This document shows positions 8,288 to 17,387 of a stretch of 64,000 bases of DNA, piece after piece. The notes beneath the pieces were generated by a model, which was given only the letters and a program-made list of their open reading frames with translations, was not told where the DNA came from and did not search any database. A program made the translations under genes and the position numbers. Source of the DNA: an uncultured Prevotellaceae bacterium (GTDB lineage: Bacteria > Bacteroidota > Bacteroidia > Bacteroidales > Bacteroidaceae); the NCBI GenBank assembly GCA_947176895.1, contig CAMWSK010000003.1, forward strand, positions 84,827 to 148,826, given 5' to 3'. The first letter of the stretch is position 1. Each line of letters begins with the position of its first letter.

Positions 8288-8908
8288 ATGATGCAAGAAG
8301 TTAATCCTGCGGAGACACCCCGCGCCTACGCTTTCGAGATGTGGATGAAAGCCCCGATGCCGATGGTGACATTCTTAAAGACACTCAACGTATCCCATCT
8401 TGTGAAGATTAGCAGAAAAACAGGTTTGAAGTTCAATATGCTGATGTGCTGGTGTATTGGCAGGGCGGCCGGTCAGGTGAAAGAGTTCTATATGTTGCCC
8501 GTCGGCAACAGACTTATCCATTATGATTCGATAGCTGTCAATACCATTGTAGTCAATAGAATGGGAGAAGTGAACTCATGTGACATTCCTTTTCCCGGTG
8601 ACAATCTGGCAGAGTTCAACCGCAGTTATCTTCGGTTGACGAGGCAGGTGGCCGAATCATGCGAGAACCACGACATCTCTGACAGTATGGTAATCGGTAC
8701 TTCCGCATTGGCACAATATGAGATAGACGGAGCTATTGGCATGTATAGCGGAATTTTCAACAACCCCTTTATAATATGGGGACGCTATCGCAAAAAGTGG
8801 TTCAAAACCCTATTGACAATATCATTCCAGTTCCATCACACCCAAATGGACGGAGCCCATGCCGCCCGTTTCCTTGATTTTGTTCAAAAAGAGATAGATT
8901 CAATATAA
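8288..8908 (+). CDS. CatA-like O-acetyltransferase (chloramphenicol acetyltransferase family)
   Basis: 206 aa from ATG 8288 (MMQEVNPAETPRAYAFEMW). It matches the trimeric CatA fold, with the catalytic motif HHTQMDGAHAARFLD near the C-terminus equivalent to the HHxxxDG of chloramphenicol acetyltransferases. The rest is divergent from classical cat genes (for example MLPVGNRLIHYDSIAVNTIVV), so the substrate may be something other than chloramphenicol. It follows an AraC regulator and has a promoter of its own. Together with the GNAT-Vat gene it makes an acetyltransferase-rich accessory block. Confidence 0.85.
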   Translation: MMQEVNPAETPRAYAFEMWMKAPMPMVTFLKTLNVSHLVKISRKTGLKFNMLMCWCIGRAAGQVKEFYMLPVGNRLIHYDSIAVNTIVVNRMGEVNSCDIPFPGDNLAEFNRSYLRLTRQVAESCENHDISDSMVIGTSALAQYEIDGAIGMYSGIFNNPFIIWGRYRKKWFKTLLTISFQFHHTQMDGAHAARFLDFVQKEIDSI

Positions 8909-8953
8909 ACTCGTGATGAGCCACAGAGCCAAATGCCGCCCACTTTCTATTGT

Positions 8954-9196
8954 TCATCTTTTTCTTAGTCTGTTCCAAGACGGAATGCCCCTGATGAGGT
9001 GTATGACAGCGGTTATGCCCATAGCCAGGCCTATGCCATAATGCCACAATCCAAGATGTGGAATTTTAATCGGTGAAACTAATTTGACCGTACCTGTCAG
9101 CAGCGTGGCTATAAACAATATAATAAGCAACCAAGTGTCGGCATAGAACCATCTGATCTGCCTTGACCAAGCGTTCCGCCTCCTCGAATATCGCAT
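8954..9196 (-). pseudogene. Fragment of a small membrane protein (DUF4405-like)
   Basis: The minus-strand frame carries two hydrophobic helices: WFYADTWLLIILFIATLLTGTVKLV and LWHYGIGLAMGITAVIHLI, ending SWNRLRKR. This resembles the helix pair of DUF4405-type membrane proteins. The first ~14 codons (MRYSRRRNAWSRQ) overlap the coding frame of the neighbouring remnant and do not look like a natural start, so the gene is probably cut at about 9160 by a deletion. It could instead be a genuine 80-aa protein. Confidence 0.4.
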
Positions 9197-9525
9197 TCGT
9201 CACGCTGTCCGGACTACCGTTTTCCTTTGCCGCTTTCAACCGTTGTTCCAAGAGTCGGGCCTCTGGAGTCAGGTCAAGCCCTTCCTTTTCCATCATCGTG
9301 AGTTTCTTTCTCACCAATGAAAACTTGTCGTCTATTTCCTGTTCCAATCGGAGTAACTCTGTGTTTCGTGGGGTGGAAGCTTTCACCTTGGCGGGTCCGT
9401 CGGATGTGAACTTGATGTGCACAGAATCTCCCTCGGCAAAGAACCGGGCATAGCGTCCCACGCCATCTTGGTTCCAAATCGTGATACAGAAGGGTAGTGC
9501 ACAAGAGCAAAAGAGAGTGCTTCAT
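9066..9525 (-). pseudogene. Remnant of a DUF4369-like (peroxiredoxin-associated) exported protein
   Basis: The minus-strand ATG at 9525 opens a signal-peptide-like MKHSLLLLCTTLL, but the recognisable body (GRYARFFAEGDSVHIKFTSD, then a long helical NTELLRLEQEIDDKFSLVRKKL region) is in another frame, from a GTG at 9461. The body resembles the DUF4369 domain that precedes thioredoxin/AhpC domains in Bacteroidota, and the thioredoxin part is absent. It runs into the membrane-protein fragment at ~9160-9066. A frameshifted, C-terminally truncated remnant explains this best. Confidence 0.45.
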
Positions 9526-9554
9526 GGTATGGATGTTATGTTCGTTTCCTTTTT

Positions 9555-9602
9555 ATGAAAAAGCAAGCAGAGCGAAGCAATATTAGCTCCGCTCTGCTTT
9601 TG
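9555..9602 (-). terminator. Terminator downstream of tRNA-Arg
   Basis: On the minus strand AAGCAGAGC pairs with GCTCTGCTT, with an inner GGAGC/GCTTC helix extension, followed by GCTTTTT. It directly abuts the tRNA 3' end. Confidence 0.7.
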
Positions 9603-9676
9603 TGACTCCTGCAGGATTCAAACCTGCAACCTTTTGATCCGTAGTCAAATGCTCTATTCAGTTGAGCTAAGGAGCC
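9603..9676 (-). tRNA. tRNA-Arg (ACG)
   Basis: The minus strand folds as a complete cloverleaf: acceptor GGCTCCT / AGGAGTC, D stem GCTC/GAGC, anticodon stem TTTGA/TCAAA with loop CTACGGA (anticodon ACG), T stem GCAGG/CCTGC with TTTGAAT loop, discriminator A. CCA is not encoded. Its 3' end faces the accessory stretch 4.4-9.5 kb. Confidence 0.95.
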
Positions 9677-9736
9677 TTTTTCTGAATGCAAAGGTAGCTC
9701 TTTTTCTTGAACTACCCAAGCATTCAGAAGAAATTT

Positions 9737-11785
9737 TTACAGAATGTCGTAGCTCCTCTTGATGAAGTTGGTCAGCTGTTCGCCTTGTAACAAGCCGTTT
9801 TGCAGCAGTGCGAGATCGATGATCTGTTTCACCTTCTCGTTGCCTTGTGCATACCGGGCCAAGATGTCGTCGCGCTTCTTTTCCTCAGCCTTGATGTCGT
9901 CGCCACACTTTTTCAGGTCTTCCTTCTCGGCGTCACTGATTTCCTCGGGCTTTTTCTTGTCCTGCTCTTGGCGAAGAACGGCCTGACGGGCATTCAGTCC
10001 GCGCAGCTCGGCCTCGATGGGCTTCAATGCTTCGGCCGTGCTTTCTTCGCTGTTCTCCAGAATGTCCTTAATCAGCTTGTTGTCGGTGTTGAGCACCATG
10101 CTGTACATGTCGGGCATCTCGCCATAGAAGTCCATGCCGGGCTGAATCTTTGCCATCTCTTTCATGCGGCGCATGTACTCGCTTTGGGTGAGCACCACAG
10201 GCAGTGCGTTTTCGCCCATGGCCTTCGTCTCCACGTGAAATTCCGTCTTCCCGCCTGCGGGCACCTGACTCTTGAACAGGGTGGAGAGCTTGCCTGCACG
10301 GCTTTCTTCCAGTTCCTCATGTTTCGCGTCTTCCTTCTCAATCAAACGGTCGAGCAGGTCGCCGTCCACACGTGCGAAGGTGGTCTTCTCCAGCTTGCGT
10401 TCCAGCAACTGCACCAGGGGAGTGTCCAGTTGTCCGTTGAGCAGGAGCACGTTATAGCCCTTGTCTTTGGCAGCCTGTATGTAAGTCCACTGTTGGTCTT
10501 TGTCCTGGGCATAGAGGTAAACGAGTTGTCCGTCCTTGTTGGTCTGGTTGTCCTTGATGAGGGTCTGATACTCCTCCATGGTGTAGTTCTTGCCATCCAC
10601 ATCGGTGAAGAGGAAGAACTTGTTGGCCTTGTCGTAGAAGTCCTCCTGGGTGAGCATGCCATAGTTGATGAAGATGCGCAGGTCGTTCCATTTCTCTTCA
10701 AAGTCCTTGCGGTCCTGCTTGAAGAGCTGTTGCAGCCGGTCGCTCACCTTCTTGGTGATATACGAGCTGATTTTCTTCACATTCTGGTCACTCTGCAGAT
10801 AGCTGCGGCTCACGTTCAGGGGAATGTCGGGACTGTCGATCACACCGTGCAGCAGCATCAGGAAGTCGGGCACGATGCCTTCCACGTTGTCGGTCACGAA
10901 CACCTGGTTGCAATAGAGTTGAATCTTGTTGCGTTGCAGCTCCATCTGGTTCTTCACTTTGGGGAAGTAGAGTACACCCGTGAGGTTGAAGGGATAGTCC
11001 ACGTTCAGGTGAATCCAGAACAGAGGCTCGTCGGTCATGGGGTAGAGGCCGCGATAGAATTCCTTGTAGTCCTCGTCCTTCAGGTCTGCGGGTTTCTTGG
11101 TCCAGATGGGAGTGGTGTCGTTGATTACGTTGTCCTCTTCGGTGTCCTGCATTTTGCCATCCTTCCATTCCTGCTTTTTGCCGAACACGACGGGCACGGC
11201 CAGGAAGCGGCAATACTTTTTCAAGAGGCCTTCCAGTTTGTTCTTCTCCAGGAAATCCTTCTGGTCATCATCGATGTACATGATGATGTCGGTGCCGCGG
11301 TCGGCCTTCTCCGTCTCTTCGAGCGTGAACTCGGGGCTGCCGTCGCAACTCCACTTTTGGGCGGGGGCATCCTGATAGCTCTTCGTCACAATCTCCACCT
11401 TCTTGCTCACCATGAACGAACTGTAGAAGCCCAGGCCGAAGTGACCGATGATGGCGTTGGCGTCATCCTTGTATTTGTCCAGAAAATCATTGGCTCCGGA
11501 GAAGGCAATCTGGTTGATGTAGCGTTCGATTTCATCAGCCGTCATGCCGATGCCGCGGTCGCTCACGGTGATGGTGCCGGCCTCCTTGTCGATGCTCACG
11601 CGCACCGACAGGTCGCCCAACTCGCCCTGAAACTCGCCTTTTCCGGCCAGGGTCTTTAATTTTTGTGTGGCATCACAGGCGTTGCTCACAATCTCGCGGA
11701 TGAAAATCTCGTGATCGCTGTACAAGAACTTTTTGATGACGGGGAAGATGTTCTCGGTTGTAACCCCGATGTTTCCTGTTTGCAT
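9737..11785 (-). CDS. htpG: Molecular chaperone HtpG (Hsp90)
   Basis: 682 aa. The GHKL ATP-binding domain is intact: REIVSNACDATQKL, SDRGIGMTADEIERYINQIA and IGHFGLGFYSSFMVS. The middle domain (PLFWIHLNVDYPFNLTGVLYFP) and C-terminal dimerisation domain follow, with a charged KKPEEISDAEKEDLKK insertion typical of the longer Bacteroidota form. It starts 21 nt after the stop of the Clp ATPase gene on the same strand, so both probably form one stress operon under the sigma-54-type promoter at 14.37 kb. Stop lies 60 nt from tRNA-Arg. Confidence 0.97.
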   Translation of the reverse strand: MQTGNIGVTTENIFPVIKKFLYSDHEIFIREIVSNACDATQKLKTLAGKGEFQGELGDLSVRVSIDKEAGTITVSDRGIGMTADEIERYINQIAFSGANDFLDKYKDDANAIIGHFGLGFYSSFMVSKKVEIVTKSYQDAPAQKWSCDGSPEFTLEETEKADRGTDIIMYIDDDQKDFLEKNKLEGLLKKYCRFLAVPVVFGKKQEWKDGKMQDTEEDNVINDTTPIWTKKPADLKDEDYKEFYRGLYPMTDEPLFWIHLNVDYPFNLTGVLYFPKVKNQMELQRNKIQLYCNQVFVTDNVEGIVPDFLMLLHGVIDSPDIPLNVSRSYLQSDQNVKKISSYITKKVSDRLQQLFKQDRKDFEEKWNDLRIFINYGMLTQEDFYDKANKFFLFTDVDGKNYTMEEYQTLIKDNQTNKDGQLVYLYAQDKDQQWTYIQAAKDKGYNVLLLNGQLDTPLVQLLERKLEKTTFARVDGDLLDRLIEKEDAKHEELEESRAGKLSTLFKSQVPAGGKTEFHVETKAMGENALPVVLTQSEYMRRMKEMAKIQPGMDFYGEMPDMYSMVLNTDNKLIKDILENSEESTAEALKPIEAELRGLNARQAVLRQEQDKKKPEEISDAEKEDLKKCGDDIKAEEKKRDDILARYAQGNEKVKQIIDLALLQNGLLQGEQLTNFIKRSYDIL

Positions 11786-11806
11786 GTTATATATTATAAT
11801 GTATGG

Positions 11807-14326
11807 TTATTGTTTTTGTTCTATCTCGATTTTCCCCTCTTTGGCACGTGCCACGAAAGTGGTGCCCATGGGGGCGTCGTCCAGGATGGCCTGGCAGAGC
11901 GGGTCCTCCAGATGATGCTGCAGGGCACGCCTCAGCGGGCGGGCGCCATATTGTGCGTCATAGCCCTCCTTGCCCAGCAGCTGACGGGCGGCAGGTGTCA
12001 CCTCCAGGTGGAAGCCCTGCTGCTCGATTCTTTGTTGCAGGGGGAGAAGTTCGATGCCCACAATCTTTTGGATGGCCTCCTCGGAAAGCTGGTTGAAGTA
12101 GACAATATCATCCAACCGGTTGAGGAACTCGGGCGCAAACTCTTTCTTGATGCTTTTGGATATCATGGAGTTGGCTCTGTCTTTCTCAATCTTTCCTGAA
12201 GAGGAGGATTGAAAGCCGATACCGTTGCCGAAGTCTTTCAACTGGCGTGTGCCGCTGTTGCTGGTCATCACGATGATGGTGTTTTTGAAGTCGATGGTGG
12301 CTCCGTTGCCGTCGGTCAGCCGGCCTTCGTCCATCACCTGCAGCAGCATGTTGAACACATCGTGGTGGGCTTTCTCAATCTCGTCGAACAGCACGATAGA
12401 GTAGGGCTTGCGGCGCACTTTCTCGGTCAGTTCGCCACCTTCCTCGAATCCCACGTATCCCGGAGGGGCACCCACCATGCGGCTCACGTTGTGCTTCTCC
12501 ATAAACTCGCTCATGTCCACACGGATGAGAGCGTCCTCGGAACCGAACACCTCACGTGCCAGCATCTTTGTCAGATAGGTCTTGCCCACGCCTGTGGGTC
12601 CCACGAACATGAAGATGCCGATGGGGCGGTTGGGGTCTTTCAGTCCCACCCGCGAACGCTGTATGCTTCTCACCAGGGTGTCTATGGCTTCGTCCTGACC
12701 CACCACGTGGCGTTTCAGGCTCTGTGCCATATTCTTCAGTTGCTTGTTTTCCTGTCCTCCGATACGTTGCACGGGGATGCCGGTCATCTGGCTCACCACC
12801 TGTGCCACCGTCTCGGCATCAATGTCCCGGCGGTTGTCCTTCAGTTCCTGCTCCCAGATGGCCCGTCGCTGTTCCAGACTGCGTTGTGCCACCTCCAGCT
12901 GGTCGCGCAGGTCGGCGGCCAGCTCGAAGTTCTGCTTCTTCACCGCATCGTTCTTCTCCTCTTCCAGCCGTGTCACCTCCTTTTCCAGATGAGTGATGTC
13001 GGCCGGGATGGGGATGTCCTGGATATGGATGCGGCTGCCCGTCTCGTCCATGATGTCGATGGCCTTGTCGGGGAATTGGCGGTCGCTGATATAGCGCTCT
13101 GCCAGGCGCACGCACTCGGCCAAAGCCTCGTCGGTGAAATGCACGTTGTGGTGCTGCTCGTAGCGTTCGCGCAGGTTCTTCAGGATGACCAGTGTCTGTC
13201 CGGCGGTGGTGGGTTCCACCATCACTTTTTGGAAACGACGCTCCAGAGCACCGTCTTTCTCGATGCTCTTGTGGTATTCCTTCAGTGTGGTTGCACCGAT
13301 ACATTGTATGGCTCCGCGGCTCAGGGCCGGCTTCATCAGGTTGGCGGCGTCCATGCTGCCGGCGGCCGATCCGGCGCCAATCATCGTATGTATCTCGTCG
13401 ATGAAGATGATGATTTCGGGATGTTCTTTCAGCTCGTTGATGATGGCCTTGATACGCTCTTCAAACTGGCCGCGATACTTGGTTCCGGCCACCACGCTGC
13501 CCAGGTCGAGCACCACGATGCGCTTGTCCCACAGGGCACGGCTGATGGTTCGGTCCACGATTTTCTGTGCCAGCCCTTCGGCAATGGCGCTTTTGCCCAC
13601 GCCGGGTTCGCCGATGAGGATGGGGTTGTTCTTCTTGCGGCGGCTCAGAATCTGTGCCACACGCTGAATCTCCGTCTCGCGCCCCACCACAGGGTCCAGC
13701 AGTTTGTCCTTGGCCGCCTGTGTCAGGTCTGTGCCAAACTGGTCGAGGGCCGGCGTGTCGCTCTGCCCGCTGCTCTTTTTCTCCCGGTTTACGGTCTGCG
13801 TACGAGAAGGGAAATCCTCATCCTCTTCTTCCTCGTCAAACTCCTCTTCTTCGTTGCCGCCACCGAATCCGAATCCGTTTTTCGGGGCTTCCACGATGCC
13901 CAGCGCGTCCATCAGGGCCGGAGCCGTCACGTTCTGTTCCTTCAGGATTTCCGCTCCGTCGTTGTGCTCGTCTTGCAGGATGCCCAAAAGCAACATCTTC
14001 AGATCTATCACCTGGCAGTTCATTTCACGGCACGTGTTCACGCATCGCTTGATGACACGTGTGCTGGCACCGTCCAGTTCCAATTCGGAGATGTCGGAGG
14101 GCTGAAAGGCCGATGGGTTGGCCTGTGCCCGACGTTCCAACTCGTGTTGCAACACATCGACGTTCACGCCCAGCCGGTGAAACACCTGGTTTACCAGAGG
14201 GGCTTGCTGATGCAGGATGCCAAGAAGCAGGAACAAGGGCGAAACCTGATCGCAACTGAGGCGGAAGGCTTCGCGTCTGCTCCACTCAAAGACGCCCTGC
14301 AATTCGGGTGCGAATCTTATTTCCAT
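11807..14326 (-). CDS. clpC: ATP-dependent Clp protease ATP-binding subunit, ClpC type
   Basis: 839 aa from ATG 14326 (MEIRFAPELQGVFEWSRREA). Domains: Clp N-domain (1-145), an acidic EEEEFDEEEEDEDF linker, AAA1 with GEPGVGKSAIAEG, a short coiled middle domain with a UVR-like EEEKNDAVKKQNFELAADLRDQL segment, AAA2 with GPTGVGKTYLTKM, and a ClpP-docking GIGF loop. The upstream track start (14368) would lie 5' of the transcript start implied by the sigma-54 element, so it is rejected; AAGGAGA precedes 14326 at a good distance. The role is to unfold proteins for ClpP or disaggregation. htpG follows 21 nt later. Confidence 0.93.
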   Translation of the reverse strand: MEIRFAPELQGVFEWSRREAFRLSCDQVSPLFLLLGILHQQAPLVNQVFHRLGVNVDVLQHELERRAQANPSAFQPSDISELELDGASTRVIKRCVNTCREMNCQVIDLKMLLLGILQDEHNDGAEILKEQNVTAPALMDALGIVEAPKNGFGFGGGNEEEEFDEEEEDEDFPSRTQTVNREKKSSGQSDTPALDQFGTDLTQAAKDKLLDPVVGRETEIQRVAQILSRRKKNNPILIGEPGVGKSAIAEGLAQKIVDRTISRALWDKRIVVLDLGSVVAGTKYRGQFEERIKAIINELKEHPEIIIFIDEIHTMIGAGSAAGSMDAANLMKPALSRGAIQCIGATTLKEYHKSIEKDGALERRFQKVMVEPTTAGQTLVILKNLRERYEQHHNVHFTDEALAECVRLAERYISDRQFPDKAIDIMDETGSRIHIQDIPIPADITHLEKEVTRLEEEKNDAVKKQNFELAADLRDQLEVAQRSLEQRRAIWEQELKDNRRDIDAETVAQVVSQMTGIPVQRIGGQENKQLKNMAQSLKRHVVGQDEAIDTLVRSIQRSRVGLKDPNRPIGIFMFVGPTGVGKTYLTKMLAREVFGSEDALIRVDMSEFMEKHNVSRMVGAPPGYVGFEEGGELTEKVRRKPYSIVLFDEIEKAHHDVFNMLLQVMDEGRLTDGNGATIDFKNTIIVMTSNSGTRQLKDFGNGIGFQSSSSGKIEKDRANSMISKSIKKEFAPEFLNRLDDIVYFNQLSEEAIQKIVGIELLPLQQRIEQQGFHLEVTPAARQLLGKEGYDAQYGARPLRRALQHHLEDPLCQAILDDAPMGTTFVARAKEGKIEIEQKQ

Positions 14327-14370
14327 ATCTTGCTTTCTCCTTATCATTATATTATTATACTTTTGCATAC

Positions 14371-14387
14371 AGCAAACGCCGTGCCAA
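14371..14387 (-). promoter_or_regulatory. Sigma-54 (RpoN) -24/-12 promoter of clpC-htpG
   Basis: The minus strand reads TTGGCACGGCGTTTGCT. This has the invariant GG and GC exactly 10 nt apart and matches the TGGCAC-N5-TTGC consensus. Start would be near 14361, a 34-nt leader. An inverted repeat GACAC-tttgtca-GTGTC lies just upstream (minus strand, about 14395-14412). Confidence 0.75.
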
Positions 14388-14504
14388 GAAATTGCGACAC
14401 TGACAAAGTGTCATTCTTTTCTGCTTGGCATGACAAAATTGCCTGACCGGCGCGGTTTTCTTAAGATTGGAATGCTTGTATTGATAATCAGCTACTTGCA
14501 GGAT

Positions 14505-14602
14505 GTTGGAAAACATGTGGATGTTTTGACAAAAACATGAACACGTTTTTGAAAAACATGAACATGTTTGAGGCAATACATGAGCATGTTTTCAAAAATC
14601 TT
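14505..14602. repeat. Palindromic repeat array, copy R2
   Basis: Four ACATG-started palindromic units begin at 14513, 14535, 14556 and 14578 (spacing 22, 21, 22), for example AAAAACATGAACATGTTT. The array lies in the ~490-bp gap between divergent clpC and gyrA. Apart from this array and the two promoters, no feature was seen in that gap. Confidence 0.8.
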
Positions 14603-14798
14603 CCTGGTGTTGTTTAAAAAAGCATCTGCATGATTCTTTTTGGGGTTCTTCGCCGGGATGCCCGTACGGTCAAAATGTCAGTCGTTACAGATGAAAAACG
14701 TAAGGCCCCAAAAACAGGCAAATCCCTGTAAAAGCCCTTTCCTTGCATTCTGAGCGCATGGAAGCTTCCTCGCGGGGTGTAAATTAAGGAGGCCTAAA

Positions 14799-14830
14799 TT
14801 TGCAGGAAACGGCGTTTTTTCGTAATTTTG
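14799..14830 (+). promoter_or_regulatory. gyrA promoter (TTTG-N20-TAATTTTG)
   Basis: Both Bacteroidota elements are present: TTTG at 14799-14802 and TAATTTTG at 14823-14830, 20 nt apart. Expected start about 14837, leaving a ~23-nt leader. Confidence 0.75.
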
Positions 14831-14859
14831 TAGTCAAAGAACATCTTTATTAACAGACA

Positions 14860-17367
14860 ATGACAGACACAGAAGACAGAATTCTGAAAGTGGATATCGA
14901 GCAGGAGATGCGGAAGAGCTACATCGACTACTCGATGTCCGTAATCGTGGCCCGTGCGTTGCCCGATGCACGTGACGGCTTCAAACCCGTTCACCGCCGC
15001 ATCCTTTTCGGTATGCGCGAGTTGGGCAATCTGCACAACAAACCTTATAAGAAGAGTGCGCGTACCGTGGGTGATGTGCTTGGTAAGTACCATCCCCATG
15101 GCGACGGTTCGGTGTATGGCGCATTGGTGCGCATGGCCCAGGAGTGGAACATGCGTTACACACTGGTCGACGGTCAGGGTAACTTCGGTTCGGTTGACGG
15201 CGACAGCGCCGCTGCCATGCGTTACACCGAGGCCCGGTTGAGCATGATGGGCGAGGCCATGATGCAGGATTTGGAAAAGGAAACCGTGGACATGGCGCTG
15301 AACTTCGACGATTCGCTGCGCGAGCCCACCGTGTTGCCCACCCGTATTCCCAACCTGCTGGTGAACGGTGCCACGGGTATTGCCGTGGGTATGGCCACCA
15401 ACATCCCCACCCACAACCTGGGCGAGGTGGTGGAGGCCTGTCAGGCTTTTGTGGACAATCCCGAACTGCAGAGCCTCGACCTGATGAAGTGGATCAAGGG
15501 TCCCGACTTTCCCACGGGCGCCTATATCATGGGACTGCAGGGAATCAAGGATGCCTATGAGACCGGTCGCGGACGCATCATCATGCGTGCCAAGGGCGAG
15601 GTGGAAACACAGAACGACAAGGATACGATTGTCTTTACGGAGATTCCTTATGGCGTAAACAAGTCGGAGCTGATCAAGAGCATCGCCCAGCTGGTGATTG
15701 ACAAGAAAATCGACGGCATCAGCCATGTGAACGATGAGACCGACAAGGATGGTATGCGCATCGTGGTGGACATCAAGCGCGATGCCAACGCCCAGGTGGT
15801 GATGAACAAGCTGTTCAAGATGACGGCTCTGCAAACGTCGTTCAGCGTGAATGCCATTGCTTTGGTGAAAGGGCGCCCCCGTCTGCTGACATTGCGCGAC
15901 TGCATCAAGGTGTTCGTGGACCATCGTCGCGACGTGATTCTGCGCCGTACGGCTTTCGACTTGCGTAAGGCTCAGGAACGCAGCCACATCCTTGAGGGAC
16001 TGATTCTGGCATGCGACAATATTGATGAGGTGGTACACATCATCCGCGGAAGCAAGACACCCGCCGATGCCCAGCGTAACCTGGAGGCCCGCTTCGAGCT
16101 GGATGAGTTGCAGAGCAAGGCCATCGTGGACATGCGCCTGTCGCAGCTCACCGGTCTGCGCATGGATGACCTGCGCAACGAGTATGCCGACCTGCAAAAG
16201 AAAATCGAGTTTTATAACCGGTTGCTGGTGGACGTGGAATTGCAGAACAAGGTAATCAAGGACGAGCTGGAGGAGGTGAAGCAGCAGTATGCCGACCCCC
16301 GCCGCACCGAAATCCGCCCTGCTGCCGATGAGTTCAACGCCGAGGACTTCTATGCCGATGACGAGGTGGTGATAACCATCAGCCACATGGGATATATCAA
16401 GCGTACCCCCCTGGCCGAGTTCCGCGCCCAGAGCCGTGGAGGTGTGGGCAGCAAGGCTGCTTCCACGCGCGACAACGACTTTGTGGAGAGCCTCTACACG
16501 GCCACGATGCACAACACCATGCTGTTCTTCACCCAAAACGGCCGTTGCTACTGGACAAAGGTGTACGAACTGCCCGAGGGTGCCAAGAACAACAAGGGAC
16601 GTGCTTTGCAGAACCTGTTGAACATCGAGGGCGGAGACAAGGTGAATGCCTGTCTGTGTATCCGCAAACTGGCCGACCCCGAGTTCTGCGCACGCCACTA
16701 TGTGTTGTTTGCCACCAAGGATGGCGTAATCAAGAAGACGTGCCTCACGGAATACAGCCGTCCCCGCACCAATGGCGTGAATGCCATCAGCATCAACGAG
16801 GGTGACAGCGTGGTGAGTGTCCAACTGACCAACGGTGAGGACGAGATAGTGATTGCCAACCGCAACGGACGTGCCATACACTTCAGCGAGAAGGACGTGC
16901 GCCCCATGGGACGAACGGCAACAGGTGTCTCCTCCATGCAGCTGGATGATGACGGCGACGAGGTGGTTGGCATGGTTGTGGTGGAGAACCCCGAGACCGA
17001 CTGCATCGTATGTATCAGCGAGAACGGTTTCGGCAAAAAGAGCCTGGCATCGGACTATCGCATGACCAGCCGCCGTGCCAAGGGTGTGAAGACCCTGGAG
17101 GTGACCGAGAAGACCGGCAAACTGGTGACGGTGCGCTCGGTGGACGATTCGCAGGACCTGATGATCATCAACAAGAGCGGTGTGACGATACGTTTGCATG
17201 TGGACGAGATTCGCCAGACGGGGCGTGTGGCCCAGGGCGTGAAGCTCATAGACATTGCCAAGCGCAACGATATCATCAGCAGCGTGTGTGTGGTGCCTCG
17301 CGAGGATGAAAACACCGAGGAGGCCGACGGACAGCCAAATAGTGAACAAGAAAAAATAACCGATTAA
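14860..17367 (+). CDS. gyrA: DNA gyrase subunit A
   Basis: 835 aa. N-terminal breakage-reunion domain ([30 protein letters not shown]) with the active-site Tyr in [12 protein letters not shown]. The C-terminal beta-pinwheel carries a GyrA-box-like QSRGGVG, favouring gyrase over topoisomerase IV. The quinolone-determining region reads [20 protein letters not shown]: the usual Ser after HGD is Gly, and the usual acidic (or, in Bacteroides, Phe) site four residues later is also Gly. Own promoter; TPR gene follows 20 nt downstream. Confidence 0.95.
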   Translation: MTDTEDRILKVDIEQEMRKSYIDYSMSVIVARALPDARDGFKPVHRRILFGMRELGNLHNKPYKKSARTVGDVLGKYHPHGDGSVYGALVRMAQEWNMRYTLVDGQGNFGSVDGDSAAAMRYTEARLSMMGEAMMQDLEKETVDMALNFDDSLREPTVLPTRIPNLLVNGATGIAVGMATNIPTHNLGEVVEACQAFVDNPELQSLDLMKWIKGPDFPTGAYIMGLQGIKDAYETGRGRIIMRAKGEVETQNDKDTIVFTEIPYGVNKSELIKSIAQLVIDKKIDGISHVNDETDKDGMRIVVDIKRDANAQVVMNKLFKMTALQTSFSVNAIALVKGRPRLLTLRDCIKVFVDHRRDVILRRTAFDLRKAQERSHILEGLILACDNIDEVVHIIRGSKTPADAQRNLEARFELDELQSKAIVDMRLSQLTGLRMDDLRNEYADLQKKIEFYNRLLVDVELQNKVIKDELEEVKQQYADPRRTEIRPAADEFNAEDFYADDEVVITISHMGYIKRTPLAEFRAQSRGGVGSKAASTRDNDFVESLYTATMHNTMLFFTQNGRCYWTKVYELPEGAKNNKGRALQNLLNIEGGDKVNACLCIRKLADPEFCARHYVLFATKDGVIKKTCLTEYSRPRTNGVNAISINEGDSVVSVQLTNGEDEIVIANRNGRAIHFSEKDVRPMGRTATGVSSMQLDDDGDEVVGMVVVENPETDCIVCISENGFGKKSLASDYRMTSRRAKGVKTLEVTEKTGKLVTVRSVDDSQDLMIINKSGVTIRLHVDEIRQTGRVAQGVKLIDIAKRNDIISSVCVVPREDENTEEADGQPNSEQEKITD

Positions 17368-17387
17368 TTCATTTAAATCTACAAATT

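Noticed and set aside
4445-9676. Integrated element with att sites at tRNA-Arg
   Set aside because: No duplicated tRNA 3' end and no integrase or excisionase seen, so only mentioned as a possibility.
9800-11659. 619-codon + strand ORF antisense to htpG
   Set aside because: Composition (LV/H/Q-rich) is what the complement of a G/C-third-position gene gives; htpG has every Hsp90 motif.
12209-14446. 745-codon + strand ORF antisense to clpC
   Set aside because: Same shadow effect; no domain, and both AAA+ domains are on the other strand.
14794-17349. 851-codon minus-strand ORF antisense to gyrA
   Set aside because: Shadow of gyrA; no start signal or domain, and gyrA has a promoter and complete motifs.
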